The notes under the pieces were generated by a model. That model did not search any database and was not told the origin of the DNA. It saw only the letters and a list, made by a program, of their open reading frames with translations. Source: WS-2 sp964650245 (GTDB taxonomy: Bacteria; Eisenbacteria; RBG-16-71-46). Taken from it: a stretch of 13,668 nt of DNA. The stretch covers positions 1 through 13,668 of the forward strand of contig CAZYQK010000088.1 of assembly GCA_964650245.1 (NCBI GenBank). The letters are read 5' to 3'. Shown in pieces: positions 13,598 to 13,668 of this stretch (positions are counted from its first letter, which is position 1; every line of letters starts with the position of its first letter). The position numbers and the translations under genes were made by a program.

Positions 13598-13614
13598 AGC
13601 CGCCGCTATTCTCC

Positions 13615-13634
13615 CGCGCGCGATCGAGCGCGCG
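13615..13634 (+). other. GC hairpin in the tRNA leader
   Basis: CGCGCGC (13615-13621) pairs with GCGCGCG (13628-13634) around GATCGA, ending 7 bases before the tRNA 5' end. It lies between the predicted start of transcription and the mature tRNA, where leader processing takes place. Alternating CG stretches form such pairs easily, so function is uncertain. Confidence 0.3.
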
Positions 13635-13641
13635 ACGGTGC

Positions 13642-13668
13642 GCGCCGCTAGCTCAATTGGCAGAGCAA
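13642..13668 (+). tRNA. tRNA gene, 5' part only (cut by the right edge)
   Basis: The 27 visible bases fit the 5' end of a tRNA: a 7-base acceptor strand GCGCCGC, then U8-A9, a D-stem GCTC (10-13) pairing with GAGC (22-25), and a D-loop with the invariant A14 and GG18-19 (AATTGGCA). The anticodon lies beyond the window, so the amino acid cannot be assigned; the acceptor and D-arm recall some Lys or Thr tRNAs, but this is only an impression. It sits behind a good sigma70 promoter. Confidence 0.85.

Noticed and set aside
1..13668. CRISPR arrays, insertion sequences, integrases or phage modules
   Set aside because: No direct repeat-spacer series, transposase motifs or terminal inverted repeats were seen; the only repeats are the coding TGSG rungs.

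Overview
The window is very GC-rich bacterial DNA with tightly packed genes, Shine-Dalgarno-led starts, long antisense shadow frames and an outer-membrane-type protein (DUF5916). It looks chromosomal, from a Gram-negative, high-GC lineage of the kind that pairs ECF sigma/anti-sigma genes with DUF4097 and DUF5916 proteins (Gemmatimonadota, Eisenbacteria or a related FCB/soil phylum). The phylum is inference. There are no transposases, integrases, phage genes or CRISPR arrays, so this is not an obvious mobile island.

Layout, left to right. (1) 1-984, minus strand: an ECF sigma factor followed by a membrane-anchored zinc-finger anti-sigma factor, which runs off the left edge. (2) 985-1337: a divergent control region holding a weak ECF-like promoter candidate. 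(3) 1338-2477, plus: an exported DUF4097 beta-repeat protein with eight TGSG repeats, probably tied to the sigma system. (4) 2503-5639, minus: a large GH63/MGH1-like glycosidase followed, with a one-base stop/start overlap, by a small DUF2087 protein. (5) 5825-8107, plus: a secreted CBM9-like/DUF5916 protein starting at TTG, divergent from the glycosidase across 185 bases. (6) 8181-13366, minus: a likely operon transcribed in the order VanZ-like membrane protein, hisS, aspS, GHKL ATPase. hisS and aspS overlap by 4 bases. (7) 13367-13668: an intergenic region with an intrinsic-terminator-like hairpin on the minus strand in front of the VanZ-hisS-aspS operon, then a strong sigma70-type promoter on the plus strand leading into a tRNA gene cut by the right edge.

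How the genes may work together. The left part is an envelope-sensing sigma/anti-sigma switch whose likely target is the exported DUF4097 protein. The middle part pairs a glycan-cleaving enzyme with a divergent outer-membrane, carbohydrate-binding-like protein. The right part is translation machinery (HisRS, AspRS, a tRNA) carrying two unusual passengers, VanZ and an orphan GHKL ATPase. No clearly new multi-gene system is visible. The least explained items are the GHKL ATPase with its unassigned C-terminal domain, and the terminator hairpin in the synthetase operon leader.
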